Positions 53,170 through 61,170 of a stretch of DNA of 64,000 nt are shown piece by piece (position 1 is the stretch's first letter; each line of letters begins with the position of its first letter). The position numbers were made by a program, and so were the translations under genes. The notes beneath the pieces are model-generated. The model was not told the origin of the DNA, did not search any database, and saw nothing but the letters and a program-made list of their open reading frames with translations. The stretch is from Pseudomonadota bacterium (GTDB taxonomy: Bacteria > Pseudomonadota > Gammaproteobacteria > Steroidobacterales > SZUA-146): assembly GCA_039028935.1 (NCBI GenBank), contig JBCCHD010000002.1, positions 97,864-161,863 on the forward strand, given 5' to 3'.

Positions 53170-53208
53170 TAAGTCCGAGAGGAACGCCGTTTTAAAAAGG
53201 GGGGAGCT

Positions 53209-54030
53209 GTGCCGAATCACACGAATCGATCATCAAGGCAATATCGTCATTTGGCGCTGACCGGTGTGTTCAGCCTGTTGTTGTTGACCGCAACAAGCCA
53301 CGCACACGTGCAGTGGTTGGCGCCGAACTTTAATCTGGAGAGTGGCGAAAGCGCGTGGCTGAGTTTCGATCACGCCTTCAGTGATCGCCGTTTTATTCCA
53401 AGCTCGGGTCCCAGCAGCTATTACGTTTGGTGGATAGTGGGGCCGGATGGCTTTAAGAAAAGTATTCCCCACCTGTTTCTTGGCAAGACTCGCACCGTGG
53501 GCGAGATCGAGCTGACCGATCCCGGCACGTATCGCTTAGAGGCGATAGAAGATCGGATGGCGTGGACCAAAATTAAACTGAATGAGAAAGAGCAGTGGCA
53601 GCCGGGCTCGCGTGACGCGTTCAGCGGGCATGAGGTGGTGAGTTCGCGCCTGTATTTTCAAAAGTCGGTCTCGTATGTGTCGCTGGGATCGCTGACCAAG
53701 AGCGTATTGAAACCGACCGGTGATCCGATTGAGATCGTGTTCGATCAACACCCCAACGATCTACACGCTGACAAGGACTTTGTCATTCGTGTACTCAGCG
53801 ATGGCGCGCCGTTGGCCGATCAGGACGTGCTTGTGTACGCCGAGGGTAGTGACGGACATGATGCGACGTCGACGTGCACCACCAATGCCCTGGGGCGCTG
53901 CGAGTTAACGCTCGCGACAGCGGGGCGGTATTTGTTGACGACCAACACCGAGGGCGATTACGCCGAGGGTGCTTCAACCGACGGTTATACCTATACCTAC
54001 AGCGTGGTGATCGAGGCGCTACCGAAGTAG
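53209..54030 (+). CDS. DUF4198 periplasmic protein
   Basis: 273 residues from GTG at 53209, with GGGGGAG about 5 bases upstream. Signal peptide (about 16-32, GVFSLLLLTATSHA) and a mature N-terminus HVQWLAPNF, the typical DUF4198 start with a metal-capable His. The body is beta-rich (Ig-like), and the final 90 residues have the second domain DLHADKDFVIRVLSDGAPLADQDVLVYAEG. DUF4198 proteins are periplasmic and linked to nickel, cobalt or zinc uptake in several bacteria. A Zur-like operator upstream fits a zinc-starvation role, but no transporter gene lies adjacent. Confidence 0.87.
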   Translation: MPNHTNRSSRQYRHLALTGVFSLLLLTATSHAHVQWLAPNFNLESGESAWLSFDHAFSDRRFIPSSGPSSYYVWWIVGPDGFKKSIPHLFLGKTRTVGEIELTDPGTYRLEAIEDRMAWTKIKLNEKEQWQPGSRDAFSGHEVVSSRLYFQKSVSYVSLGSLTKSVLKPTGDPIEIVFDQHPNDLHADKDFVIRVLSDGAPLADQDVLVYAEGSDGHDATSTCTTNALGRCELTLATAGRYLLTTNTEGDYAEGASTDGYTYTYSVVIEALPK

Positions 54031-54052
54031 CGCCTCGACCCACCGTGAAGGG

Positions 54053-55591
54053 TTAAGGCTGCGCGAGACTCATTGCTTTGAGCAGTACGGTGTCGCGCCC
54101 GTTTAGGTAATCGTCGACGGTTTGGTGCGCCAGCACATCCGGCGACAAGCCCAGACCTTGCTCGAATGACTCAACATTATTGAACTGCCGGAAGAACGGC
54201 ACGCGGGCTTTTATCTGACTTTCAGGCAGCGTCAGCGTAAACAACAGCCCGGCTGTTGGCCCTTCGGCGCTGCCGCCTGTGCGCTCGCCCACCAGTGTCA
54301 CATCGGTGTGCTCTTTCAATATGGCGAGCAAGTTCGTCGAGCCCGATGAGTTGGCGTTGCTCGTCAGCGCGATGATGCTGCCGTTGAAGGCGTCTTTTGC
54401 CGGTTTGACTTTATCCAGGTCGTCGCTGACAAAGGCACGAAGCGTGTAGGTTCCGTCGTCGTTTTTCCGAAAGCCAAGCGGATTGGGATTGAGCGCGCGC
54501 TTGTCCCAGGTCCACAGGTGTTCTCGCAGCCCATCGAGATCGAGCGTCTTCACCCGCTTCTCGCGGACGGGACGAACCGTCTTCGGCAGCAAGTAAGCCA
54601 GCAATCGATTTTTGGCGTCGGTCGAGCCACCCCCGTTGCGACGCAAGTCGAGTACCAGCGTTGATACGCCAGCCGCTTTAAGGCGTGTAAACACCGGGTT
54701 GAGGATGGCATCGGGCTCGACCGGATCGCGATAATTGACGAACGTATCGACACGCAAATAGGCCGTGGTGTTGTGGATCCGAACATGCACCCCATCTTTA
54801 AAATTCGCTGCGGTCTGGGTGGGTACGTCTAAGTAACCGACGCCGCTATCCAGTCCAAGTGCGAGCCACTCTTTGTGTGTGATGCGCGGCACGTCAAGCG
54901 TAATAAGCTTCCCCGATTTGCCTGACTCCGCATCCATACGCTTGATCTGCACCGATGCGACAGGTTGGATATCGAACAGCAAGGCGCCGAAATGATCGAG
55001 CGCGCCGCCCATAAATTCAAGCGATGCGGTCAGGCCCGCATTGCGCGCCCAGGGCGTATAGCCGTCCATCGGAATGTAGGGCTCAACTGCATCGAGCCAA
55101 TCGGACAACGTCCGACCATCGATACGCATAATCTCGTCGTTGGGCTTCAGTGGGCTGCCGACGGGGGCCCGACGTATAAAGCCACGGCGTTCGATCAAAT
55201 CGATCTGGGCGGGGAAGTAAACCGGTGTTGCATTACGGTCGTCGCGCAGCGCGGTCGGTAGTTCTGCTTTTGTGTGATCGCAGCGAATCGCGGTCAGCGT
55301 CTTGCTCAACATCAAATAAAATTGACCGACAGAGAGCCCTTCTTTCTCTACCGCTACATCGATGATCTGCTGCCAGCGATCGTGCATGTCGTCGGCCGTG
55401 GCATACCGCAAATAGCCAGGATGCACGCGCTCATAGGTTTCCTTGGCCAGCGCGACATCGCGCTGGATCTGCGCTGTCGACAGCCACGCACTAGCGGGTG
55501 CGGCGGTGTTCGGTTCGTCGGCACTGGAGAGTGACGCTACCGTCAGTACACACAGCGTGAATACGGTAGTTAGCAAACGGGCTGGAATCAT
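54053..55591 (-). CDS. S41-family (tail-specific protease-like) peptidase
   Basis: 512 residues. Signal peptide to about residue 24 (SLSSA). A helical N-terminal region (about 30-110), a PDZ-like region (GSPLKPNDEIMRIDGRTLSDWL), and the S41 catalytic domain (about 265-510): VLDLRRNGGGSTDAKNRLLAYL and ALTSNANSSGSTNLLAIL with the nucleophile Ser, followed by LVGERTGGSAEGP. The Lys of the Ser-Lys dyad was not placed with certainty. It should degrade or trim proteins in the periplasm. It ends 22 bases from the DUF4198 stop and is divergent from the RHS gene. Confidence 0.87.
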   Translation of the reverse strand: MIPARLLTTVFTLCVLTVASLSSADEPNTAAPASAWLSTAQIQRDVALAKETYERVHPGYLRYATADDMHDRWQQIIDVAVEKEGLSVGQFYLMLSKTLTAIRCDHTKAELPTALRDDRNATPVYFPAQIDLIERRGFIRRAPVGSPLKPNDEIMRIDGRTLSDWLDAVEPYIPMDGYTPWARNAGLTASLEFMGGALDHFGALLFDIQPVASVQIKRMDAESGKSGKLITLDVPRITHKEWLALGLDSGVGYLDVPTQTAANFKDGVHVRIHNTTAYLRVDTFVNYRDPVEPDAILNPVFTRLKAAGVSTLVLDLRRNGGGSTDAKNRLLAYLLPKTVRPVREKRVKTLDLDGLREHLWTWDKRALNPNPLGFRKNDDGTYTLRAFVSDDLDKVKPAKDAFNGSIIALTSNANSSGSTNLLAILKEHTDVTLVGERTGGSAEGPTAGLLFTLTLPESQIKARVPFFRQFNNVESFEQGLGLSPDVLAHQTVDDYLNGRDTVLLKAMSLAQP

Positions 55592-55777
55592 AGTGACATC
55601 CTCGACTGATGGAGTCGTAAGTTAACCAGCCCGTTTCGTCTTCTGCGCCTCAAAACGCATGAAAATCAGCGCTTTTTACGATTTGAGACGTGGTGGGGTG
55701 ATGTTTCGATGTGCGCTAGGCGAGTGGTTGAGCCCATCGTGAGTCTTCCAGTACTGAATTCGCATGCATTAGTCTGA

Positions 55778-58381
55778 ATGAAAGACGCGAAGGATCAAGA
55801 ACGCATTTACGAGTACGATGACTTAGGTCGATTGGTAAAACGCACGGATGGCCTGATTCGCGATACAAATGGCACCATTATTGATAGCGGTATCGACAGT
55901 GTATTTACTTATTATACCGATAAGACACTGGACAACGGTTTCTCTAGAATGAAGTCGCATCAACAGAATCCTGGTGCGAACGGACCAAAGGTTGAGTATT
56001 TTTACGACAGTTTAGGAAGGATTGATCAAACTGACACAACGATCAGTACCTTCAGTGGATTTCCGGTGGCGGGGACTTTCATTGTCGAACAGGACTACGA
56101 CTCCGTGGGCCAGCTGAACACGATCACATACCCAGACTCGACGCACTCGGCGACACCCTTCGGTGTGAAATATGAGTATGAGAATGGCGTAGTCAAACGC
56201 GTGTCGAACAAGGACAACATGAACGTTTGGTACTACCAACTTAAATCTCGTGACGTATGGGGCGGTATAGAAAAAACCCAGTATGGTAATGGTGTGACCA
56301 ACACTCGAACTCGTGATGAGGCCAGTAGTCGAGTGAGTGATATTGAGTCCGAAAACGGGGGCACCAAGTTCAGGGACTATTCCTATGTCTGGGATAAAGT
56401 GGGGAATCTGGAGAAGCGGACACGGCATATGACCGGCAGTATGACAGCCGATCTTGTCGAAAATTTTAAGTACGATTCTCGCTATCGTCTGACAGAGGCC
56501 AAAGTGGGCACGTGCGCTGGCAATGCGCCGGAGTGCTTGTTGCAACTGGACTACTTCGATAATGGCAATATCAAGAAGAAAACAAATTTAGGGGATACGT
56601 ATTTGTATGAAACCGCTGGAACTAACGGAGGGCCTCATGCGGTCACCGAGATAAAAGACGGTGGCGATGTTGTGCAAACGTTTGACTATGACGACAATGG
56701 CAACATGATCTACCGGGGTAGCCCAACGAATACCATTTCGTGGACCAGCTTTGATAAACCGTCGCAGATTAAGCGCGGGTCAAATGCCGCATCAAATCTG
56801 TATTACGACGCAAACTATCAGCGTTATCGACAGGTCGAGACCCTATTTAACGAGAATGCAGAAACGCTCTATATCGGCGGCTTATTCGAGCGCCATACCA
56901 GTATATTGCAAGCCAATAGCCTCCCTGTGGTTGGTTATCGGCATTACATCTTTGCTAACGGCGAGCGGATCGCGACGCTCAGTGACATCGAAGCCACGGA
57001 GAACACAGACGGAGACAGTATTGTTGATGCGAGCGATAACTGCACATTAGTCGATAACGAGAATCAACGAGACACCAATGGAGATGGATTCGGTAACATC
57101 TGCGATCCTGATTTGAATAACGATGGCGCCGTCAACTTTCTGGACACATCAATTTATCTGACCCATCACTTGACCCAATTGGGTGATCCAAATTACAACG
57201 AACACGCAGATTTTAATGGTGATGGTGCAATAAACTACGTCGATTTTGCACTCTTTCCGACGTACTTTAGCCTGGGTCACCCTGGACCCGGTCGATCAGC
57301 CGAGCTTGGTCGACATGTGCAGTACTTTCATACCGATCATCTTGGGAGCATTGATGCCATAACAGATTCGAATGGCGAACTCGTCGCAGAATTTAATTAC
57401 GATGCGTTTGGTTTACGTAGAATGGCGGACACATGGGAGTACGACAACGTGTCTCTTCCGGAAGGGCTGGATTGGGAAACGACGACACGGGGGTTTACCG
57501 ATCACGAACATTTACGTGAACTTAATCTGATTCATATGAACGGCCGTGTTTATGATCCCGTTGTTGGCAGGATGATAAGTGCGGATCCATTTATACCTCA
57601 TCCTATAGATAGTCAGTCTTTTAATCGCTATTCATATGTTCAGAACAATCCACTTTCGCGGATAGACCCGACTGGATACACAGACTCCAACAATCTGGAA
57701 GAAACTTTGACTACTGCAACACCCGATGCACCAGGAGGGATCGAATCTCCCCCAGGATCCCTGGGGCAATTAAGCCAAGGTGGTTCGCGAGGTTCGCGTG
57801 GAGGCAACAATAGTTCAGGAGAGCCTGGTACAGATTTCGGTCAGTCTAGTTCAGGTAGCCATGAAGGAAACAGCCAGGAAACACCGGGGCCTGTTGAGGA
57901 AATTATAGTGATTGCGAAGCCGAATAAGGGGTTCTCATCAATGAGGCATGCAGCTTACGCCGCAATTGCAGCTATTCTTGGAACAGGCTTATCTGATCGT
58001 TTCGAGTTCGCAGCTCTAATATATGAGAAGGACGGTAGTTTTCATATTACAGACTTAATTACTCAGTACGATGATGGGCAAGTGGATATTGCAACACTTC
58101 TCAAACAATATTCTGAAGAAACGATTGTAGGGTTCGTTCATAATCACACTGACGATTTGCCTTTATCGGGTCCAGAAAATACCGGTTCATTTAGCTTAAA
58201 TCTCTCTGTTGGAGTTGATCCGAGCACAGGTGCGAACGAGTCGACCTTTCACGGGACAAGCGCTATTCCCGGTAACCGCGGAGATATATCAGTGGCAAAC
58301 GACTTAGGGATTTCTGTATTTATGGTCAACGCTACACGAAACGTATTTCAACACCCAGACCCTACGCAAGGAGGAAATTAA
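55778..58381 (+). CDS. RHS/YD-repeat protein with internal dockerin-like domain and JAB/DUF4329-like tip
   Basis: 867 residues from ATG at 55778, directly after an in-frame TGA, with no ribosome-binding site, signal peptide or N-terminal domain: it starts abruptly in YD repeats (YEYDDLGRLVKR), so the 5' part looks lost. YD repeats to about residue 400; then a TSP3 plus dockerin-like insert (about 408-505; NGDGFGNICDPDLNNDGAVNFLD, ending HPGPG); then RHS resumes (HVQYFHTDHLGSIDAI) through the core GRVYDPVVGRMISADPF (about 588-610) to YVQNNPLSRIDPTGY. After a Gly/Ser-rich linker the variable tip (about 715-867) has EETIVGFVHNHTDD (His788, His790) and RGDISVANDLGISVFMV (Asp836), like DUF4329/JAB metalloprotease folds. 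Confidence 0.88.
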   Translation: MKDAKDQERIYEYDDLGRLVKRTDGLIRDTNGTIIDSGIDSVFTYYTDKTLDNGFSRMKSHQQNPGANGPKVEYFYDSLGRIDQTDTTISTFSGFPVAGTFIVEQDYDSVGQLNTITYPDSTHSATPFGVKYEYENGVVKRVSNKDNMNVWYYQLKSRDVWGGIEKTQYGNGVTNTRTRDEASSRVSDIESENGGTKFRDYSYVWDKVGNLEKRTRHMTGSMTADLVENFKYDSRYRLTEAKVGTCAGNAPECLLQLDYFDNGNIKKKTNLGDTYLYETAGTNGGPHAVTEIKDGGDVVQTFDYDDNGNMIYRGSPTNTISWTSFDKPSQIKRGSNAASNLYYDANYQRYRQVETLFNENAETLYIGGLFERHTSILQANSLPVVGYRHYIFANGERIATLSDIEATENTDGDSIVDASDNCTLVDNENQRDTNGDGFGNICDPDLNNDGAVNFLDTSIYLTHHLTQLGDPNYNEHADFNGDGAINYVDFALFPTYFSLGHPGPGRSAELGRHVQYFHTDHLGSIDAITDSNGELVAEFNYDAFGLRRMADTWEYDNVSLPEGLDWETTTRGFTDHEHLRELNLIHMNGRVYDPVVGRMISADPFIPHPIDSQSFNRYSYVQNNPLSRIDPTGYTDSNNLEETLTTATPDAPGGIESPPGSLGQLSQGGSRGSRGGNNSSGEPGTDFGQSSSGSHEGNSQETPGPVEEIIVIAKPNKGFSSMRHAAYAAIAAILGTGLSDRFEFAALIYEKDGSFHITDLITQYDDGQVDIATLLKQYSEETIVGFVHNHTDDLPLSGPENTGSFSLNLSVGVDPSTGANESTFHGTSAIPGNRGDISVANDLGISVFMVNATRNVFQHPDPTQGGN

Positions 58382-58384
58382 CAG

Positions 58385-59080
58385 GTGAGTCGTTTTTTTT
58401 TAGCAATAGTTGTATTAATCGTATCGTCATCTCATAGCTCTTCGTTAGCCATTGATGCTGGGAAATATTGGAACGGAATGGAAGTGGATGCAGATCTTAT
58501 TTTTGAAGCCGAGAAAAACAATATCCTTCATGGAAAGAAGATGATGGCGGCTTCCAAGGTTTTTCGGTCTGCTAAGCATGGATTTGATCAATACGACCTT
58601 CTTTTTCATGTTGTCGAAATTTACGAGATAGACGCCTTAAATTTCGCGGTTCTGTTCCGCTTTCCTGTGAAAGAATGCGCTACCTGTGCTTCGAACAAAA
58701 CTACTGTATATGGATACGAATATTCGTTTGAAAACGATACTATAGTCAAATTATCAAGAGATGAGCTCAGTGCTAGGGACTATCCGGATCGGTTTGGGGG
58801 AACCCTATATCAAAACATTCTCTCTGTGGCCAGAGTTCACGCGCGCTTTCTGCCCAGTCTGTCACTAGCCATGAGCGAGATAGATGGGCATTGCGGGCGG
58901 CGGTGCGTTGATAATTACGCGGTCACGTGGGAAGTCAATGATGATATTGCGCTTATCAATCTGATAAAGATTAATCCTGATATGACGGAGCTTGATTATG
59001 AAAACGCATTCAAGTATCGAATTAGAGTTTCGACCGGGAAAATAATTCCGTCTGGTTTGGGATCGCCAAGCGAACCGTAA
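58385..59080 (+). CDS. Candidate RHS immunity protein (secreted, unknown family)
   Basis: 231 residues from GTG at 58385, 3 bases after the RHS stop, with AAGGAGG (58368-58374) 10 bases upstream. A signal peptide (about 4-22, LAIVVLIVSSSHSSSLA) leads to a mixed alpha/beta body with four Cys, two in a CATCAS motif, and HCGRRC near 165-170. I recognise no family. Position right after the toxin-like tip and tight coupling suggest an immunity protein, and export would fit a toxin acting in the periplasm. This is inference; the JAB-like tip may not be a toxin. Confidence 0.72.
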   Translation: MSRFFLAIVVLIVSSSHSSSLAIDAGKYWNGMEVDADLIFEAEKNNILHGKKMMAASKVFRSAKHGFDQYDLLFHVVEIYEIDALNFAVLFRFPVKECATCASNKTTVYGYEYSFENDTIVKLSRDELSARDYPDRFGGTLYQNILSVARVHARFLPSLSLAMSEIDGHCGRRCVDNYAVTWEVNDDIALINLIKINPDMTELDYENAFKYRIRVSTGKIIPSGLGSPSEP

Positions 59081-59087
59081 GCTGTAC

Positions 59088-59291
59088 ATGAGTGTAATAC
59101 TGCCATTCCGGATTTTTAACTTTATAAATGCAGTTTTGTGGGTTACTTCGAATGTTGTAACTAGAGAAGTCGAAAAGGAAAGCCTTGGCGCCAAGGAAAC
59201 ACGTAATCGTTTATCTAAAAAGAATAGGCAGCATCTGGCAGGAGCGGTTTTGTACAGTATTAGTCTCGTATTTTTTTTCTCGCCTGGTTAA
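59088..59291 (+). CDS. Possible small membrane protein
   Basis: 67 residues beginning 7 bases after the candidate immunity gene. It has a hydrophobic N-terminal segment (LPFRIFNFINAVLWVTSNVV), a charged middle (EVEKESLGAKETRNRLSKKNRQ) and a second hydrophobic end (GAVLYSISLVFFF). There is no ribosome-binding site, so expression would depend on coupling. No family recognised. It may be chance in A+T-rich DNA. Confidence 0.35.
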   Translation: MSVILPFRIFNFINAVLWVTSNVVTREVEKESLGAKETRNRLSKKNRQHLAGAVLYSISLVFFFSPG

Positions 59292-59334
59292 GTGTTATGT
59301 TGGCGGTGATATTACAGATATTTTCTAGCCTCAG

Positions 59335-59448
59335 TTGGATTTAGATCTGTGTAAATATTGTGGAATAGAAGTGGGTCTTATACTTAGCGATGCTATGGTC
59401 AGTGAGTTCGAGTTCGATGACGATCGTTATTCGTTTGGCTTTTTCTAA
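59335..59448 (+). pseudogene. Short coding fragment, C-terminal remnant
   Basis: After an in-frame TAG, 37 codons from TTG at 59335 read as a natural-looking C-terminus: LDLDLCKYCGIEVGLILSDAM then VSEFEFDDDRYSFGFF and a stop. The CKYCG pair and the acidic run look like a protein end and not like random sequence, but there is no ribosome-binding site or N-terminus. It may be the tail of a decayed orphan immunity-type gene. Only this frame and its composition support it. Confidence 0.3.
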
Positions 59449-59461
59449 AAGCGCAAACGAA
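59430..59461. repeat. Inverted repeat / long hairpin
   Basis: TTCGTTTG (59430-59437) pairs with CAAACGAA (59454-59461), and inside it CTTTT pairs with AAAAG (59447-59451) around a 3-base loop, with one small internal mismatch. It overlaps the end of the 59335 fragment. No T run follows, so it is not a classic terminator. It could be a mobile-element end or transcript processing site. Confidence 0.4.
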
Positions 59462-59577
59462 TGATGATGTTTTGGATTCGGTGGTTCTGCGCAAATGCAG
59501 GTCTCTTGCAATAGGTGATCTATGGAGATGCAGAGTTTCAACTGTGCAGATCGATTCCTGACGGAGTTATAGAATCC

Positions 59578-60039
59578 ATGAAGAGTTGTATAAATGCCCT
59601 GGGTGTACCCCTATTTTTCTGGATTGTTCTTACCGGCTGTTCGCCGAATACCCCAACCGGTCCCTTTGTTCAGTCCCGTGCTATGAGTGAGTCTCAAAAG
59701 CACCTGGTCGAAGTTATCGATCAGCAAACGCCCGGGGGCAGCGCTAGTGTATCGATCAAGAACCCCAACTTTCTAATTGTTAGTTTGTTTGATATCGAAG
59801 GTGTAACCGGTAGTGATATTGAAATCGAGAAAAGACTTTCTAATAAAGTGGTCACTGCAATTGAGAAAGAAATCTGCAGTTCTGACTTATACGATCAGAT
59901 TGATTCGATAGTGGTCTCATTTGAAAATCGTCAACAAGTGAAGCCAAACGTCAGAAAAAGAATATTATTTGCTACATATAAATACGAATTTAGCAAAAGT
60001 AGCCGGTGTGGCAGTAGCTCAGCGCCTGAAAGTGTCTAG
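59578..60039 (+). CDS. Small lipoprotein of unknown family
   Basis: 153 residues from ATG at 59578. The start is chosen because a lipoprotein signal follows at once, with lipobox VLTGC (Cys about 20) and SPN after it. The mature part is about 130 residues, predicted alpha/beta: SQKHLVEVIDQQTPGGSASV, NPNFLIVSLFDIEG, EIEKRLSNKVVTAIEKEIC, and YKYEFSKSSRCG. No family recognised. It lies in the same A+T-richer island as the RHS gene, downstream of fragments, and resembles orphan immunity lipoproteins in size and place; that is inference. Confidence 0.68.
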   Translation: MKSCINALGVPLFFWIVLTGCSPNTPTGPFVQSRAMSESQKHLVEVIDQQTPGGSASVSIKNPNFLIVSLFDIEGVTGSDIEIEKRLSNKVVTAIEKEICSSDLYDQIDSIVVSFENRQQVKPNVRKRILFATYKYEFSKSSRCGSSSAPESV

Positions 60040-60414
60040 GTGTTAATGTTCGTTGCAACAGTATCGTTCTGATTTGATCAGATTACTCTCCGTCGAATCT
60101 GGATCGGCATCCTGCGCCAAAGAGGCTAGAGTCGTTACGGCAGCGTGTGGCACCTTTTTCGTGTTAGTTGCTTATGCGCTGGTCGAAGTGAAATGCTGCT
60201 CGCGACGTTGAGAGCGGTCGATTGCGAGCGAATGGATGCGCGAAGACAACGAAGAGCGGTCTCATGAACGCTTCGACGACAAACCAGCTGCAATAAACCG
60301 CGAACAGCAAATTAACTTAGAAAATCCCAAGTTAGAAATGCATCGCTAATGGGACAGGCTCCGTGTTCACTTAATCACCGTCAGCGTCAGGAAATTTGTT
60401 CCTCGCGGTTGGGA
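60040..60414. other. Intergenic tract with degenerate element
   Basis: 375 bases without an intact gene. It contains an IS3-like transposase remnant (60221-60349). The rest shows no promoter, RNA gene or complete reading frame that I could support. Confidence 0.45.
60221..60349 (+). mobile_element. IS3-family transposase C-terminal remnant
   Basis: The frame from 60221 reads IASEWMREDNEERSHERF then DDKPAAINREQQ and ends at TAA (60347-60349). The segment WMREDNEERSHE matches the EWxxxYNxxRPHxxL ending of the IS3/IS150-type integrase core, with key residues changed (D for Y, S for P). A TGA stop lies 5 codons before it and no full transposase exists, so it is a decayed fragment. No terminal inverted repeats were identified. 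It marks past transposition at the edge of the RHS island. Confidence 0.45.
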
Positions 60415-60882
60415 TTAGAGACCAAGATCGCTCAATGAGGCATGATCATCGGGCCGTCGTCCTAAGTCCCAATGAAACAGCCGATCTTCCTCTTTTATCG
60501 CTAGATCATTGATGCTTGCAAAGCGCCGCTTCATGAAACCTTGCTCGTTAAACTCCCAGTTTTCGTTGCCGTAAGACCGAAACCACTGGCCGGACTCGTC
60601 GTGGCATTCATAGGCGAACCGTACGGCGATTCGATTATCGCGACAGGCCCACAGTTCCTTGATCAATCGGTAGTCGAGTTCTCGCGCCCATTTTTGGCGC
60701 AGAAACGCAACGACTTGATCACGGCCAACCGGGAACTCGCTGCGATTGCGCCAGACGGTGTCAGGTGTGTACACGAGCGAAACTTTTTCAGGGTCTCTTG
60801 TATTCCAGGCATCCTCTGCCATGCGGACTTTTTTGGTCGCCGATTCGACATCGAACGGGGGCAGCGGTGGTTTGGTTTGCAT
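60415..60882 (-). CDS. DUF1348 (NTF2-like) protein
   Basis: 155 residues from ATG at 60882, with GGAG about 7 bases upstream; a longer frame adds seven residues. NTF2/SnoaL-like cone fold of the DUF1348 family, with characteristic [36 protein letters not shown] and [30 protein letters not shown]. No signal peptide, so it should be cytosolic. Members are widespread small proteins with no known reaction. It may be a late arrival next to the IS remnant, but its base composition resembles the rest of the chromosome. Confidence 0.9.
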   Translation of the reverse strand: MQTKPPLPPFDVESATKKVRMAEDAWNTRDPEKVSLVYTPDTVWRNRSEFPVGRDQVVAFLRQKWARELDYRLIKELWACRDNRIAVRFAYECHDESGQWFRSYGNENWEFNEQGFMKRRFASINDLAIKEEDRLFHWDLGRRPDDHASLSDLGL

Positions 60883-61170
60883 GGTGAGGCTCCAGAGTTT
60901 CAAGCGGAACTAATTGGTGTTCAGGTTGCGATCGTAAATGGTTGGCGATCGTATTGATAGCGGCGGGGTACTGGTTCGCCAGGGCGTTGGTTGGCCATGA
61001 TCAGGATCATTTCAGCGATGCAAACACTGATCGCGATGGGTTGATAGGTGGAACAATCGCCTAGTGAAAGGAATTATTTCCCCAACGCTCGACAGTGGGG
61101 TTCTTCTGTATTTCATCGTGGATTTGACGTGCTATTCTAGTCTTGTCGCAGGTGTTCAATCGGGGAGGCG
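60883..61170. other. Divergent intergenic region
   Basis: 288 bases between DUF1348 (minus) and the double histidine kinase (plus). It probably holds both promoters. No inverted repeat or RNA gene was recognised. The GGGGAGG at 61162-61168 is the ribosome-binding site of the kinase. Confidence 0.45.

Noticed and set aside
59341..59541. 66-codon frame on the minus strand in the RHS island
   Set aside because: No ribosome-binding site, and it overlaps the hairpin and a plus-strand fragment with more natural composition.
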